Source: UMGS1663 sp963621995
Lineage (GTDB): Bacteria > Bacillota > Clostridia > TANB77 > CAG-508
NCBI GenBank assembly: GCA_963621995.1
Contig: CAVFFZ010000005.1
Span: 1 to 64,000 of the forward strand
DNA: 64,000 bases
Direction: 5' to 3'
Below, piece by piece: positions 24,998 to 34,141 of this stretch. The notes beneath the pieces are model-generated. The model did not search any database. It saw only the letters and a program-made list of their open reading frames with translations, and had not been told where the DNA came from. The number at the start of each line of letters is the position of its first letter. Position 1 is the stretch's first letter. The position numbers and the translations under genes were made by a program.

Positions 24998-25226
24998 AGA
25001 AATTTTAGATTGTGATACTGCAGAAGTGTATTTTAGAGATATGACTGAAAAAGAAATAGAAGACTGGGTTGATTCAGGAGAAGCAATGGACAAGGCTGGA
25101 GCATATGCAGTACAAGGAAAATTTATGGTATTTATAGATAAAATAGAAGGAAATTATCAGACTGTAATGGGACTTCCAGTTCATAAATTATATGGTCATT
25201 TAAAAAGTTTAGGTGTTATAGAATAA
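24960..25226 (+). pseudogene. maf: Maf-family nucleotide pyrophosphatase, N-terminal half missing
   Basis: The frame gives the C-terminal half of Maf: KDGEYKEILDCDTAEVYFRD, MTEKEIEDWVDSGEAMDKAGAY, VFIDKIEGNYQTVMGLPVHK. Maf proteins are about 190 residues and hydrolyse non-standard nucleotides; the nucleotide-binding N-terminus (SASPRR) and the SDT block are absent here. Homology begins about 24975, inside the 3' end of the CmpB-family gene, so a deletion appears to have joined the two genes. The TTG start at 24960 lies in the neighbour's coding sequence. With half the active site gone, activity is unlikely. Confidence 0.8.
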
Positions 25227-25395
25227 AATTAATTCACAGTCCTTTCATAAAATTGTTACTAAACTAATAAAAATTCATCAAAAAAAAGACATAATTAAAT
25301 AGTACAATTTAAATAGTGAAAGGAAGTGGATGCCTATAGGTATATTAAAAACAATTTAAGCATGAGAGAAAAACACAATATAAAAAAATTTGAAA

Positions 25396-25426
25396 AACGC
25401 TATATATAAAATATATGGCGTTTTTT
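25396..25426 (+). terminator. Terminator in the 25227-25539 gap
   Basis: Stem AACGCTATATAT with ATATATGGCGTT (one G-U pair), loop AAA, then TTTTTT. It ends transcription from the CmpB/maf unit. The rest of this 313-bp gap holds a poor 27-codon frame (25326-25409) and a TATAAT at about 25456, but nothing else I can name. Confidence 0.8.
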
Positions 25427-25539
25427 GTTGTTCATAATTAGTTCATTTTCAGATTGTATAATAAGCAAAGTTGGGAATTGTATCAATTACACTTCAAAAT
25501 TAAATAGTTTGGTACAAAAACAGGAAAGGAGAAGAGATT

Positions 25540-27609
25540 ATGCATAAAGTAGCAAAAGCAATATGCAAACACAGAAAATTAATTCTAATAATAGCACTTT
25601 TATTATTAATACCATCAATAATAGGAATGAAAGCAACTAGAATTAATTACGACATATTAGTATATCTTCCAGAAGACATTGAAACCATAAAAGGCGAAAA
25701 TATACTATCAGAAGATTTTAATATGGGTGGATTCTCAGTAGTTTTACTAGAGGACATGAGTACAAAAGATATAATTAAATTAGAGGAAAAAATAAGGAAA
25801 ATAGATAATGTAGAAAAAGTAGTAAGCATAGCAGATGTATTAGGGTCAAACATCCCAGTAGAAATGCTACCAGATGATATAAAAGACAAGGTTTACAAAG
25901 ATAATGAAACATTAATGTTAGTTACATTTAAAGAACAAATATCATCAGATGCAACAATGAATAGTGTAGAAGAATTAAGAAAAATAACAGATGAACATTG
26001 TAAAATAAGTGGCATGACAGCAACAGTATTAGACACAAGAAACTTATCAGATTCAGAAGTTGTAATCTATGTAATAATTGCTGTAATTCTATGCTTAATA
26101 GTACTAGAACTTGCATTAGACTCATATGTAGCCCCAGTATTATTACTATTAAATATAGGAATAGCAATACTTTATAACATGGGAACAAATATATTTATGG
26201 GTCAAATTTCATATATAACAAAGGCAATAAGTGCAGTACTTCAACTAGGAGTAACAATGGACTTTGCAATATTCCTATACCATAGTTATATGCAAGAAAA
26301 AGGAAAAACAAATGATAACAACGAAGCAATGGCAAATGCAATTTCTAAAACTTTTGTATCTGTATTAGGAAGTTCACTTACAACAATAGCAGGATTTTTA
26401 GCATTATGTAGTATGAATTTAACACTTGGAAAAGACATTGGTATAGTTATGGCAAAAGGTGTTTTATTAGGAGTTATTTCAGTAGTAACAATACTTCCTG
26501 CAATGATACTAGAATTAAACAATTTAATAGAAAAAACAAAACACAAAGAAATATTACCTAAATTTACTAAAGTTAAAAACTTTGTAATGCAACACCATAA
26601 AGCAATAGCAATAGCATTTTTAATTATCTTACCAGTAGCATTTTATGGATATCAAAATACAAAAATATACTACAACCTAGATAAATCTTTACCTACAACA
26701 CTAGATAGTGTAGTTGCAAATACAGAACTAAAAGATAAATTTAATATGACATCTATGGAATTACTATTAGTAGACAAAGATATGCCAGATTATGAAGTAA
26801 ATAAAATGGTAGAAGAAATAGAAAAAGTAGAAGGCATTGAATGGACACTAGATTATTCAAAAATTGGAAGTATGGGAGTGCCAAAAGAAGCATTGCCAGA
26901 TGATATAGTAAGTATTTTCCAAAGTGATAAATATCAAATGATACTTATAAATTCAAAATATGAAATGGCAACAGACGAGTTAAATGCACAAGTAGAAACA
27001 ATAAATCAAATTATTAAAAAATATGATGAAAATGCAATACTTGCAGGTGAAGGACCTTTAATGAAGGACTTAGTAGAAATAAGTAACCATGACTTTAACA
27101 GTGTAAATACAGTATCAATAGTAATTATATTTGTAATAATGATAGTTGTACTAAAATCAATCTCATTACCTGTAATACTTATAGCCGTAATAGAATTTGC
27201 AATATTTATAAATATGGGAATTCCATATTATACAAATACAATATTACCATTTATTGCTTCAATAGTAATAGGAACAATACAATTAGGAGCAACAATAGAT
27301 TATGCAATATTAATTACAACTAAATATATAACAGAAAGAAAAGAAGGAAAAGATAAGAAAGAGGCAGTAGATGAAGCTTTAGGAACATCTATAGGTTCAA
27401 TAGTAGTTAGTGGATTATGCTTTTTTGGAGCAACCTTTGGTGTAGGTGTATATTCAAAAATAGAAATGATAGGTTCTCTATGTACACTAATGTCAAGAGG
27501 TGCAATAGTAAGTATGGTATGCGTTATAGCAGTACTACCATCATTCTTAATGATATTTGATAAATTAATTTGTAAAACAACAATTGGAATGAGAAAAATA
27601 AATAATTAG
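25540..27609 (+). CDS. MMPL/RND-family exporter
   Basis: A 689-residue membrane protein with two repeats of the RND plan: one N-terminal helix (LILIIALLLLIPSIIG), an extracellular domain of about 130 residues (LPEDIETIKGENILSEDF), a five-helix block containing GVTMDFAIFLYHSY, then the same again with a second outer domain and GATIDYAILITTKY. The paired D residues in the fourth helices (TMDFAIF, TIDYAIL) are the proton-relay positions of this family. MMPL exporters move lipids or peptides outward using the proton gradient. The next gene, 20 bp on, encodes a secreted repeat-rich protein and is probably its partner. Good site GAAAGGAG before ATG. Confidence 0.85.
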   Translation: MHKVAKAICKHRKLILIIALLLLIPSIIGMKATRINYDILVYLPEDIETIKGENILSEDFNMGGFSVVLLEDMSTKDIIKLEEKIRKIDNVEKVVSIADVLGSNIPVEMLPDDIKDKVYKDNETLMLVTFKEQISSDATMNSVEELRKITDEHCKISGMTATVLDTRNLSDSEVVIYVIIAVILCLIVLELALDSYVAPVLLLLNIGIAILYNMGTNIFMGQISYITKAISAVLQLGVTMDFAIFLYHSYMQEKGKTNDNNEAMANAISKTFVSVLGSSLTTIAGFLALCSMNLTLGKDIGIVMAKGVLLGVISVVTILPAMILELNNLIEKTKHKEILPKFTKVKNFVMQHHKAIAIAFLIILPVAFYGYQNTKIYYNLDKSLPTTLDSVVANTELKDKFNMTSMELLLVDKDMPDYEVNKMVEEIEKVEGIEWTLDYSKIGSMGVPKEALPDDIVSIFQSDKYQMILINSKYEMATDELNAQVETINQIIKKYDENAILAGEGPLMKDLVEISNHDFNSVNTVSIVIIFVIMIVVLKSISLPVILIAVIEFAIFINMGIPYYTNTILPFIASIVIGTIQLGATIDYAILITTKYITERKEGKDKKEAVDEALGTSIGSIVVSGLCFFGATFGVGVYSKIEMIGSLCTLMSRGAIVSMVCVIAVLPSFLMIFDKLICKTTIGMRKINN

Positions 27610-27629
27610 AAAGAAAGGAAGTAAAGAAC

Positions 27630-29726
27630 ATGAGTGATAAAAAAATAATTTCAAAAGTTACATCAGGTGTGCTATTAGGAACAATGCTTGTATACCAAGC
27701 ACCAGTATTTGCTTTTACAAAAGACGAAACTGTATATTCTAAATTAGATGCAACTGGAAATGCTTACAATACAATAGTAAGCGAACATATAATAAATACT
27801 GAAAAAGAAAAAATAATTAATGATATAACAGATTTATTAAACCTAAAAAATAATGGAGAACAAGAGTATACTGAAGATGGTAATAAATTAGTATGGAATG
27901 CAAACGAAAGTGATATATATTACCAAGGTGAATCTCAAAAAGAATTGCCAATAGAATGTAGTATTAAATATGAATTAGACGGAAAAGAAGTATCTGCAAA
28001 GGAAATTGCAGGAAAATCCGGAAACGTAAAAATTACTATAGAATACACAAACAAAGATAAGCACATTGTAAATATAAATGGAAAAAATGAAACATTATAT
28101 ACACCATTTGTTGTAGTATGTGGGGCAATTATAAATAATGAAAATAACAAAAATATAGAAATTACAAATGGTAAAATGATAGACAATGGGAACAAAACAA
28201 CTGTTATAGGAATTACATTACCAGGAATGCAAGAAAGTTTGGGAATATCTAAAGATAAATTAGAAATTCCAAATAAAGTAGAAATTACTATGGAAGCTTC
28301 AAACTTTGAAATGAGCAATATAGTAACCTATGTTACACCAAAAATAATAGAATCAAGTGATTTAGATATACTAAATGATATAGATGAAATATACAGTAAA
28401 GTAAATGAATTACAAAGTTCAAGTGAACAAATAGAAGAAGGAGCAAATAAATTAAAAGATGGTTCAAGTCAATTAGTAGATGGAGTAAAAGAACTGAAAG
28501 ATGGAACAAGTACAGCATATAGTGGATCTAAAATGATTGAAAATGCAGTTGTAAGTAGTACAAAAAGTTTACAATCAGATAAATCAGAAGCAATAGACAG
28601 TACAACATTAGAAGCAATTAAAAATCAAGCAGAATCATCTGCAACATTATCAGAAGCACAAAAAACAGCAATAAAAGCACAAGCAGAAGAAGGGGCAACA
28701 TTAACAGAGGCACAAAAAACAGCAATAAAAGCTCAAGCAGAAGCGGAAGCAACACTAACAGAAGCACAAAAAACAGCAATAAAGGCACAGGCAGAAGCGG
28801 GAGCAACATTAACAGAAGCACAAAAAACAGCAATTAAAACACAGGCAGAATCATCTGCAACATTATCAGAAACACAAAAAACAGCAATTAAAAAACAAGC
28901 AACATTTACAGAGGCACAAAAAACAGCAATAATAACAAGTGCACAAAGCAAATATCCAGCAACATTAACAGAAGCAGAAAAACAATTAATAATATCAGTA
29001 GCACAAGAAACAGCATATACATCAGCTATAGAAGCAGCACAAGCATCTGCAAAACAAGCAGCAGGAGAAACAGCAGTGCAAACAGCAGAAACAATAGCAA
29101 AGCAAGTAGCAGGAGAAACAGCAGTGCAAACAGCAGAAACAATAGCAAAACAAGCAGCAGGAACTACAGCAGTACAAGTAGCTGGTCAAACAGCAAAACA
29201 AGCAGCAGGAACTACTGCAGTACAAGTAGCAGGAACAACAGCAAAACAAGTAGCAGGTCAAACAGCAACAACTACAGCAACACAAGTTGGAAACCAAGCA
29301 AAACAAAAATTTACAAATCAAGTAGTTTCTCAAATGACTACATTAGGTGAATCTTTAGGAGAATTAACAGAAGGATTATCAACATTAGATAGTGGAGTAG
29401 AAAAATTATCAGCAGGAACAAATGAACTAGACTCAGGAATAACAGAACTAGCAGATGGAATAACAAAATTCAATACAGAAGGAATAGATAAAATTTGCAA
29501 TTATATAAATGGAGACTTAAAAGATATAACAACAAGAATAGATAAATTAGAAGAATTAGCAAATAACTATAATAACTTTACAATGCTAAACAGCGGAGAC
29601 GAAGGAAACGTAAAATTCATAATGATATCAGATGGAATAAAAAGTGAAGAAGACAGCAAAGAAAAGATGATTGTAGAAAATAACTCAAATGAAATTAAGC
29701 AAGAAGAATCAGAAAATAAAGATTAG
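27630..29726 (+). CDS. Secreted repeat-rich coiled-coil protein paired with the MMPL exporter (YhgE/Pip-like)
   Basis: A 698-residue exported protein. A signal peptide (ISKVTSGVLLGTMLVYQA ... VFA) is followed by a beta-rich region of about 230 residues. Then comes a helical region with GANKLKDGSSQLVDGVKEL and, near the end, KLSAGTNELDSGITELADGI, the X-x-x-G heptads typical of YhgE/Pip-type proteins. Between them lie two repeat blocks: about five 18-residue units like ATLTEAQKTAIKAQAE (about 330-430) and about four 16-residue units like AKQAAGTTAVQVAGQT (about 470-550). Such proteins often accompany MMPL exporters. No C-terminal membrane helix is seen, so it is free or held by the exporter. 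A strong terminator follows. Confidence 0.65.
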   Translation: MSDKKIISKVTSGVLLGTMLVYQAPVFAFTKDETVYSKLDATGNAYNTIVSEHIINTEKEKIINDITDLLNLKNNGEQEYTEDGNKLVWNANESDIYYQGESQKELPIECSIKYELDGKEVSAKEIAGKSGNVKITIEYTNKDKHIVNINGKNETLYTPFVVVCGAIINNENNKNIEITNGKMIDNGNKTTVIGITLPGMQESLGISKDKLEIPNKVEITMEASNFEMSNIVTYVTPKIIESSDLDILNDIDEIYSKVNELQSSSEQIEEGANKLKDGSSQLVDGVKELKDGTSTAYSGSKMIENAVVSSTKSLQSDKSEAIDSTTLEAIKNQAESSATLSEAQKTAIKAQAEEGATLTEAQKTAIKAQAEAEATLTEAQKTAIKAQAEAGATLTEAQKTAIKTQAESSATLSETQKTAIKKQATFTEAQKTAIITSAQSKYPATLTEAEKQLIISVAQETAYTSAIEAAQASAKQAAGETAVQTAETIAKQVAGETAVQTAETIAKQAAGTTAVQVAGQTAKQAAGTTAVQVAGTTAKQVAGQTATTTATQVGNQAKQKFTNQVVSQMTTLGESLGELTEGLSTLDSGVEKLSAGTNELDSGITELADGITKFNTEGIDKICNYINGDLKDITTRIDKLEELANNYNNFTMLNSGDEGNVKFIMISDGIKSEEDSKEKMIVENNSNEIKQEESENKD
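28615..28930 (+). repeat. 54-bp coding tandem repeats
   Basis: Five to six 54-bp units, each encoding about AQAEEGATLTEAQKTAIK with small changes (SSATLSEAQ, AEATLTEAQ, AGATLTEAQ); the last unit is shortened. High similarity suggests recent expansion and probable length variation between strains. Confidence 0.85.
29052..29270 (+). repeat. 48-bp coding tandem repeats
   Basis: About four and a half 48-bp units encoding AKQAAGETAVQTAETI-type 16-residue repeats; the first two and the next two form closer pairs. Confidence 0.8.
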
Positions 29727-29730
29727 ATAA

Positions 29731-29768
29731 AAATGTCAATAGGGGTGTTCCTTATTGACATTTTTTTT
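29731..29768 (+). terminator. Terminator of the MMPL operon
   Basis: Stem AAATGTCAATA with TATTGACATTT, then eight T residues. Confidence 0.9.
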
Positions 29769-29896
29769 GTTATAATTTATTCATATAAAGTTCATATTTA
29801 ACTAGTATAATAAAAAAATGAAAAAATATATTAGTAATTTGTCAAAATTAAAAGACAATAAATTAACACATAATATTAATAAAAATGGAGGAAATT

Positions 29897-30592
29897 ATGT
29901 TTAATATTTTAGTTGTAGAAGACGATAAAAATTTAAGAAAATTAATTGTAACTTGCTTAAAGAGAGAAAACTATAATACATACGAAGCAACAAATGGATT
30001 AGAAGCACTAAATGTATTAGATGAGCAATATATAGATTTAATAGTAACAGACATAATGATGCCACAAATGGATGGATATGAGTTAATAAGAGAACTGAGA
30101 GAAGCAAATTATTCAATGTCAATATTATTGGTAACAGCTAAAAGTACTTTGTCAGATAAAAAAGAAGGATTTTTATTAGGGGCAGATGACTATATGGTAA
30201 AACCTATAGATATAGAGGAATTGCCATTAAGAGTAAAAGCATTATTAAAAAGATCGAATCAAGCAAGTGAGAAAAGAATAGAAATAGGAAAACTCACAAT
30301 AGATTACAATAAATTATCTGTTACAAGGGACGGAAAAGAATATCAACTAGCACAAAAAGAATTTTATTTATTATACAAATTAGTAAGTACTCCAGATACA
30401 ATCTTAACAAGACAAGAACTAATAGAGGAAGTCTGGGGGTTAGATAGTGAATCAGATTTTAGAACTGTTGATGTTCATATAAAAAGATTAAGAGAAAAAT
30501 TATATGATGTAGATGAAATAGAAATCGAAACAATTAGAGGAATAGGATATAAATTAGTAATAAAAGGTGAAAATAAATGTTTAAAAAAATAG
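29897..30592 (+). CDS. OmpR-family response regulator
   Basis: A 231-residue regulator. The receiver domain has the acidic pocket VVEDDKN, phospho-acceptor Asp in IVTDIMMP (about residue 52) and K in DYMVKPID. The C-terminal winged helix ends with FRTVDVHIKRLREKL and ETIRGIGYKL, standard for the OmpR/PhoB group. ATG 29897 is used because GGAGG lies just before it; the frame from 29885 would use the binding site itself as codons. It overlaps the sensor kinase gene by 16 bp, so the pair is co-translated. The signal and targets cannot be read from sequence; the upstream MMPL operon is a plausible target by closeness only. Confidence 0.92.
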   Translation: MFNILVVEDDKNLRKLIVTCLKRENYNTYEATNGLEALNVLDEQYIDLIVTDIMMPQMDGYELIRELREANYSMSILLVTAKSTLSDKKEGFLLGADDYMVKPIDIEELPLRVKALLKRSNQASEKRIEIGKLTIDYNKLSVTRDGKEYQLAQKEFYLLYKLVSTPDTILTRQELIEEVWGLDSESDFRTVDVHIKRLREKLYDVDEIEIETIRGIGYKLVIKGENKCLKK

Positions 30593-31704
30593 TACAAAAA
30601 ATATTTGGAAAAAGGAATTCAATGCAAAGAAGTTTAATGAGAAGTTTTATTATTGCACTAGTGCTAGTAGCAATACTAACAGTAATAGAATTTTCAGTAT
30701 TTGTAGTTCCAACAATGCAAGATAAATTAATAGAAATAAATATTCACGACAAAGAACAAATAGATAGTCTTATATACATAACAAGAAAAATTTGTGGATT
30801 TGCAATACTAAATATAGTAATTATAAGTGCAGTATTAGTAAGAATAAATTTAAAAAATATATTTAGACCAATAGAACAAATAAACGAGGCAACTAAAAAG
30901 GTGGCTTTAGGTGAATACGATATAGAACTAGAAACAAAAAGAGAGGATGAAATAGGCGAATTAACAAACAATTTTAACAAAATGACGCGTGGTTTAAAAA
31001 GCACAGAAAATTTACAAAAAGAATTTATAAATAATGTATCACATGAAATTAAAACTCCTGTATCTTCAATAGAAGGATTTGCAAAATTCTTAAAAGATAA
31101 AAATTTAACAGATGAAGAAAGAGAAGAATATGCCAATATTATCATAGAAGAAGCAAAAAGATTAGAAAATTTAACAGGAAAAATATTAAAATTAAGTAAA
31201 TTAAACAACCAAGAAATAATCACAAATAAACAAGAAATAGAAGTAGCAGAACAAATAAGAAAGGCCATAAGTTTATTAGAGCCAAAGTGGGCTAAAAAAG
31301 ATATAAAAATAAATGTAAGTTTAGAAGAAAAAATATTTCTAGGAGATGAAGACCTAATATTCCAAGTATGGGTAAATATAATAGATAATGCTATAAAATT
31401 TTCAAATATTGGGGAAAGTATAGATATAAAAATATATGAAAAAGATAGCAATATTAATGTAGAAATAAAAGACCACGGCATTGGAATGAAGGAAGAAGAG
31501 ATAGAAAAAGTATATGATAGATTTTATCAAATAGATAAGTCACATTCAAAAGAAGGAAGTGGACTTGGACTAGCAATAGTAAAAAGAATAGTAGAATTAT
31601 CTGAAGGAAAAATAGAAATAAAAAGTAAAGAAAACAAAGGAACAACAGTTATTGTAAAATTGCCAATAGCAGGTGAAAAAAATAATAAAATAATAATAAA
31701 ATAA
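30577..31704 (+). CDS. Membrane sensor histidine kinase
   Basis: A 375-residue kinase, partner of the regulator it overlaps. Two membrane helices (about 20-45 and 66-88) enclose a very short outer loop of about 20 residues. A HAMP domain follows (RPIEQINEATKKVALGEYD), then the HisKA dimer domain with phosphorylated His in NNVSHEIKTPVSS (about residue 155). The ATPase domain shows an N box WVNIIDNAIKFS, G1 KDHGIGM and G2 GSGLGLAIVKRI. The tiny outer loop suggests that it senses the membrane itself or a membrane partner, as in intramembrane-sensing kinases that respond to cell-envelope stress (inference). Confidence 0.92.
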   Translation: MFKKIVQKIFGKRNSMQRSLMRSFIIALVLVAILTVIEFSVFVVPTMQDKLIEINIHDKEQIDSLIYITRKICGFAILNIVIISAVLVRINLKNIFRPIEQINEATKKVALGEYDIELETKREDEIGELTNNFNKMTRGLKSTENLQKEFINNVSHEIKTPVSSIEGFAKFLKDKNLTDEEREEYANIIIEEAKRLENLTGKILKLSKLNNQEIITNKQEIEVAEQIRKAISLLEPKWAKKDIKINVSLEEKIFLGDEDLIFQVWVNIIDNAIKFSNIGESIDIKIYEKDSNINVEIKDHGIGMKEEEIEKVYDRFYQIDKSHSKEGSGLGLAIVKRIVELSEGKIEIKSKENKGTTVIVKLPIAGEKNNKIIIK

Positions 31705-31709
31705 TATAA

Positions 31710-31749
31710 AAATGACGCAAAATGGAAAAGTTCCTAATGTGTCATTTTT
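31710..31749 (+). terminator. Terminator of the two-component operon
   Basis: Stem AAAATGAC/GTCATTTT with a large loop, followed by T residues, six bases after the kinase stop. Confidence 0.65.
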
Positions 31750-31753
31750 AGTA

Positions 31754-31794
31754 TTTCATACAATAGGAAAGTTATCCTTTCCTATTGTATGAAA
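31754..31794. repeat. Perfect 18-bp-stem hairpin, possible bidirectional terminator
   Basis: Arms 31754-31771 and 31777-31794 are exact reverse complements with a 5-base loop. It lies between the + strand kinase and the - strand pyrophosphorylase. There is no long T run, so it may be an mRNA-stabilising hairpin or a mobile palindrome. A second inverted repeat, GAAATTTTC/GAAAATTTC, lies at 31820-31842. Confidence 0.65.
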
Positions 31795-31926
31795 AGGGCT
31801 TTGCTCTAAAAATTGCACAGAAATTTTCTTAAGGAAAATTTCGCACAAGAACAAATTTACGGAAAGCTTCAATGTTTTTATTTTGTTGCTAATATTAGTA
31901 GTTTTTTATAACATACTATAAATTTA

Positions 31927-33183
31927 TTAGCTTTCCGATTTGTTCTGCTTTTTCTCATATAATTCTTTTGCAACTTCAGGGTTATGAGCCCCTGTAAAAT
32001 CTTTAATTGGTGCAAATTCATTTTCTACTTCTACCTGTAATAGTTCAATGTCATTAAAAAAAGAAAAAGCATCAAAAATAAAAGTTTCAAATTTAAAAGT
32101 ATTAGGTGTTTCTGGTACCTGTTTCATCCCTTCATCATTTATAAAAGTATTTTTCTTGAAAGCTCTGTGATAAGGCAATTTGGTATTACAAATTTTATCG
32201 ATAGCAGAAACATGAAATAAATGTGCCAACATATTCGTTTGTCTATACAAATATTTACCTTCAGCATTTTTAGCAACTTTCATACTATCTGTTAAGTGGC
32301 AACTATTTATAATAGCAGGTTTACCATTTCTCCTAGCAAATATCCAATCTTTGTCGTTAGCATTTTCTTTAAATAATGTTTTTGAAGCTATTAATTTATT
32401 GTTGTGAATTGTCAAACCTAAAAATAAAGGATCAACAATTTCTAAAATAACATTATCTACACCACTAAATGAAAGCCATTCTATTTTCTTATTATAAATA
32501 TCTTCTAAAATTCCATCAACTTTCATAGAAGCGAAAACATCGCCATTTCCATTAGAAGCTTCTTTTATTTTATAAAGTTCCTCTAATATTAAATTGCTAT
32601 TTATATCTATTAAAGGAAGTTGGGATTGCTTGAAAAATTTTATATATTCTTTAGGGTAGCCAAAGTAATTTTTTTCTTCAAAAAAATCTTTAGTTGCTTT
32701 ATCATTATAAATACTGGTCATAATATACCAAGGAATAATTACATTATATTTTTTACAAGCCTCTTTTAGCATATCACATAGAATTTCAAAAAGAGATTTT
32801 TTAGGGATAATATCTAATTCAAAAGTACCCTTTGGACCTTTATATCCAAGTCGAGTGCCTTGGCCACCAGCCATTGTTACAACAGCAAATTTTCCATTTT
32901 TAATTGTTTCTTCGCCAATATTCTTATATATAACAGCATCTTCTTTAGGAAGTCTATTTTTTATGGAATAAGGTAAAGGGGCAATTAAGTTATGGGAAAT
33001 TACTTCATCTATTTTAGAAGCTTCATATAAGTTAAAAATTTGTTCAAAGTTAATATTACAAATTTGATTAACTAAAAACTCTTTTTCTTCATTATTCAAT
33101 TCATTATAAAAAGCAAGTAAGTGTTCTTGATGATATTTTTTCAAGATTTCTTTTGCTTTTTCCAAATTTTGTACCATAAACAT
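31927..33183 (-). CDS. UDP-N-acetylglucosamine/UDP-sugar pyrophosphorylase (UDPGP family)
   Basis: A 418-residue cytoplasmic enzyme of the eukaryote-like UDPGP family, which joins UTP and a sugar-1-phosphate. The nucleotide-binding loop VTMAGGQGTRLGYKGPKG lies at about 105-122. SFSGVDNVILEIVDPLFLG and a NMLAHLFHVSAIDKI block follow, as in UDP-GlcNAc pyrophosphorylases. The final part carries FETFIFDAFSFF. This differs from GlmU, the usual bacterial enzyme. It is the last gene of a run of three on the minus strand with a phosphoesterase and a flippase, which fits envelope polymer synthesis. Exact sugar not decided from sequence. Confidence 0.85.
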   Translation of the reverse strand: MFMVQNLEKAKEILKKYHQEHLLAFYNELNNEEKEFLVNQICNINFEQIFNLYEASKIDEVISHNLIAPLPYSIKNRLPKEDAVIYKNIGEETIKNGKFAVVTMAGGQGTRLGYKGPKGTFELDIIPKKSLFEILCDMLKEACKKYNVIIPWYIMTSIYNDKATKDFFEEKNYFGYPKEYIKFFKQSQLPLIDINSNLILEELYKIKEASNGNGDVFASMKVDGILEDIYNKKIEWLSFSGVDNVILEIVDPLFLGLTIHNNKLIASKTLFKENANDKDWIFARRNGKPAIINSCHLTDSMKVAKNAEGKYLYRQTNMLAHLFHVSAIDKICNTKLPYHRAFKKNTFINDEGMKQVPETPNTFKFETFIFDAFSFFNDIELLQVEVENEFAPIKDFTGAHNPEVAKELYEKKQNKSES

Positions 33184-33220
33184 CTAATCCTTTTATATAT
33201 CATATACAACAAATTTCAAA

Positions 33221-34015
33221 TTAGTGATTTGCTGTTCTCAAAGATTGAATAATAATTTCTTTATTAGGCATGTCAGAATCTTTTAAGTATTCAATTTCTT
33301 TTTCTATATTGTAAGGAAGACGAACTAAAGTAAAACATATAGAAGAAAGTTTTTTAGAGTCAAGTTCACCTTCTAATATAATATAAGAAGCCATAGTTGA
33401 AAATTTAGAAGTTTCATTTTCTTCACCTTCATTAGCCATTTCAACAGGAACGCCAACACTTCCAACATTAAAAATAGTTTTATTTTTAAATCTAAAAATA
33501 TTTGGTGTATGTAAGTGACCATAACCTATTACATCAGGAATAGGGTCATTTTCAGTCTTACCAATAAATTCTGTATTTTTAAATAAATCTTCAGGATTAC
33601 TAATAATCTTATTAAAGTAAATTGTATCTGAATTTGGATACATTGGGTTAAAAATATGTTCTAAACTAAAAGGAGAAGCATGAAATAAACGTATTAAATG
33701 TCCACTTAGATAAAATTCATAAGAAACAGGGCAATTATAAAGAAATTTAGCTCTTTCTTCTCCAATTCGGTCCCTAGTCCAAAATCTTCCGTATTCAATT
33801 CCAGGTCTGCAAATAATTTCATCGCAATTACCTAAAAGAATGACCTCACATTTTTTACGTAATAAATCTATAACTTTGTCCGGATTTGCACACTTAATAA
33901 CGCTATCTCCAAGACAGAATATCTTTTTGATACCCCTTCTTTCAATATCACTTATAACTGCTTTTAAAGCAGTTATATTACCATGTACATCAGATAAAAT
34001 TGCAATTCTTTCCAT
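33221..34015 (-). CDS. Calcineurin-like metallophosphoesterase
   Basis: A 264-residue phosphoesterase. Metal-binding motifs in order: ILSDVHGNITAL (motif I), FCLGDSVIK (motif II, GD), LLGNCDEI (motif III, GNxD in place of GNHD), YGHLHTPNIF (motif V, GHxH) and FNVGSVG. This is the pattern of the YfcE/MJ0936-like group, which are small manganese-dependent phosphodiesterases. The substrate is unknown. Start ATG 34015 follows AAAGGAG. The gene is 37 bp ahead of the pyrophosphorylase, likely in one operon. Confidence 0.88.
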   Translation of the reverse strand: MERIAILSDVHGNITALKAVISDIERRGIKKIFCLGDSVIKCANPDKVIDLLRKKCEVILLGNCDEIICRPGIEYGRFWTRDRIGEERAKFLYNCPVSYEFYLSGHLIRLFHASPFSLEHIFNPMYPNSDTIYFNKIISNPEDLFKNTEFIGKTENDPIPDVIGYGHLHTPNIFRFKNKTIFNVGSVGVPVEMANEGEENETSKFSTMASYIILEGELDSKKLSSICFTLVRLPYNIEKEIEYLKDSDMPNKEIIIQSLRTANH

Positions 34016-34141
34016 AAATTTCTCCTTTAACTGAGGATAATTATATAATAAAAAAAATATATTTACAATAAATTACCATAATAATCTAGTAAAAAATTAC
34101 TTTGTAATTGGAATTTAAGAGCCTATGCAATAGTTTTTATA

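Noticed and set aside
25326..25409. 27-codon frame starting GTG
   Set aside because: No properly spaced binding site and no recognisable sequence; it runs into a terminator stem.
28618..29333. Leucine- or cysteine-rich minus-strand frames
   Set aside because: They are mirror readings of the repeat region of the secreted protein on the plus strand and have no binding sites.
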